From assembly GCA_945827465.1 (NCBI GenBank), contig CALZOH010000175.1:1-6756 (forward strand): a stretch of DNA of 6,756 bases, in the 5' to 3' direction. Source of the DNA: an uncultured Prevotellaceae bacterium (GTDB lineage: Bacteria; Bacteroidota; Bacteroidia; Bacteroidales; Bacteroidaceae). Positions within the stretch are counted from its first letter, which is position 1. Every line of letters begins with the position of its first letter. Shown piece after piece: positions 6,148 through 6,756 of this stretch. Made by a program: the position numbers and the translations under genes. Below the pieces are notes generated by a model that was not told where the DNA came from, searched no databases, and was given only the letters and a program-made list of their open reading frames with translations.

Positions 6148-6756
6148 GATGCAGTACTTTTTTTAGTTTGTTGAATGAATAGACGAGCGACACATTGAGC
6201 GAGGTGGGCAAGGCCGTTCGGAGCACGTGCGATACCCAGGGATAGTCGTGTACTTTGATTTCGCCGTAAGGGGTATTGGCCGTCTGCGTGTATTTGTGGT
6301 AATGGGTCTGTACGTAGCCGACGGAGGCGGAATACTCCATCTTCCATCTCTTGGAGATATGATGGGAATAACCGATCACCGGCGACACATGCCACATCGA
6401 ACCTTGCACGCCCCGGCGTGTCCACTGCAGGTCGTAAGTACCCGAGCCTGCGGTCAGTCCGGCAAAGAACGAAGTATAGGGCTTGTCGGTGTTTTTGAAG
6501 TAATATCGCGGTGTGATGGCCACGTAGCGCATCTGCACGGTCTTGTGCTTGGCGGTGCTTCTCCACCAGGGATATACGAGGGTGGCTTCGGCCGTCAGTC
6601 GTCGGCTGAGCGGCACCTCTACCGATACGTTGACAAAGGTCGCCAGGTCGTAGAGCAGGTTGGTCTTAACGAACAAGACGGGACGTGAGGTGGTGACCAT
6701 GCTTGGCTTGGCATCCAACTGCGGCTCTGCCTCCGGTTGCACGGCCACTACAGGCG
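6137..6756 (-). CDS. DUF3575 domain outer-membrane protein, 5' end outside the window
   Basis: The C-terminal 206 residues are present and the frame runs off the right edge. The GTG at 6746-6748 is most likely an internal valine, because the frame stays open upstream and no signal peptide has appeared. After a Pro/Glu-rich stretch (VQPEAEPQLDAKP) the sequence LFVKTNLLYDLATFVNVSVEVPLSRR is the classic DUF3575 opening. It is followed by alternating aromatic strands such as YVAITPRYYF, SFFAGLTAGSGTYDL, WHVSPVIGYSHHI and WKMEYSASVGYV, ending SLNVSLVYSFNKL. This pattern predicts a small outer-membrane beta-barrel. DUF3575 proteins recur at the head of fimbrillin operons in Bacteroidales, so a part in pilus export or assembly is plausible but unproven. 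The stop TAG at 6137-6139 lies within the first codons of the DUF5119 gene. Confidence 0.85.
   Translation of the reverse strand, partial: PVVAVQPEAEPQLDAKPSMVTTSRPVLFVKTNLLYDLATFVNVSVEVPLSRRLTAEATLVYPWWRSTAKHKTVQMRYVAITPRYYFKNTDKPYTSFFAGLTAGSGTYDLQWTRRGVQGSMWHVSPVIGYSHHISKRWKMEYSASVGYVQTHYHKYTQTANTPYGEIKVHDYPWVSHVLRTALPTSLNVSLVYSFNKLKKVLHHEP

Noticed and set aside
6144..6566. Overlapping 140-codon minus-strand frame within the DUF3575 gene
   Set aside because: It is a frame-shifted shadow rich in Arg and His with no signal peptide; the DUF3575 frame has clear family motifs.

Overview
The window looks like chromosomal DNA from a member of the Bacteroidales (Bacteroidota). It holds one leftward (minus-strand) gene cluster of six reading frames that together read as a type V (fimbrillin) pilus locus. 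The assignment rests on successive lipoprotein signal peptides, fimbrillin-type motifs, DUF3575 and DUF5119 neighbours, and short A-rich gaps without clear Shine-Dalgarno sequences. The genus cannot be fixed from the sequence.

In transcription order (right to left) the layout is: the 3' part of a DUF3575 outer-membrane beta-barrel protein (start lies beyond the window); a DUF5119 lipoprotein overlapping it by 11 bases, a candidate pilus anchor; a 387-residue fimbrillin that best fits the major shaft subunit and is clearly more AT-rich than its neighbours; a 328-residue accessory fimbrillin with a GTG start; a 601-residue fimbrillin-like lipoprotein with a C-terminal FISUMP-like domain, a candidate tip subunit; and a second fimbrillin-like lipoprotein that is entering a similar C-terminal domain when the real sequence stops. 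The gaps are 18, 18, 21 and 1 bases, so the set is probably one operon. Its promoter is not in the window. There is no gene-free stretch over 300 bases, and I see no RNA gene, IS element, CRISPR array or convincing terminator.

Bases 1-47 are not biological. They are an Illumina Nextera i5 adapter, including an 8-base index and the Tn5 mosaic end. The true genomic sequence starts at base 48. The last gene is therefore truncated, and both the apparent stop codon at 27-29 and the six C-terminal residues LSLIHI are artefacts.

Working model: each lipoprotein is exported, lipidated and carried to the outer membrane. An Arg-specific protease cuts after the conserved T-R near residues 41-51 of each fimbrillin, allowing strand exchange. 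The DUF5119 protein may anchor the fibre, the 387-residue protein polymerises, and the FISUMP-bearing proteins cap it as ligand-binding tips. This is inferred from family and gene order; nothing in the window proves it.
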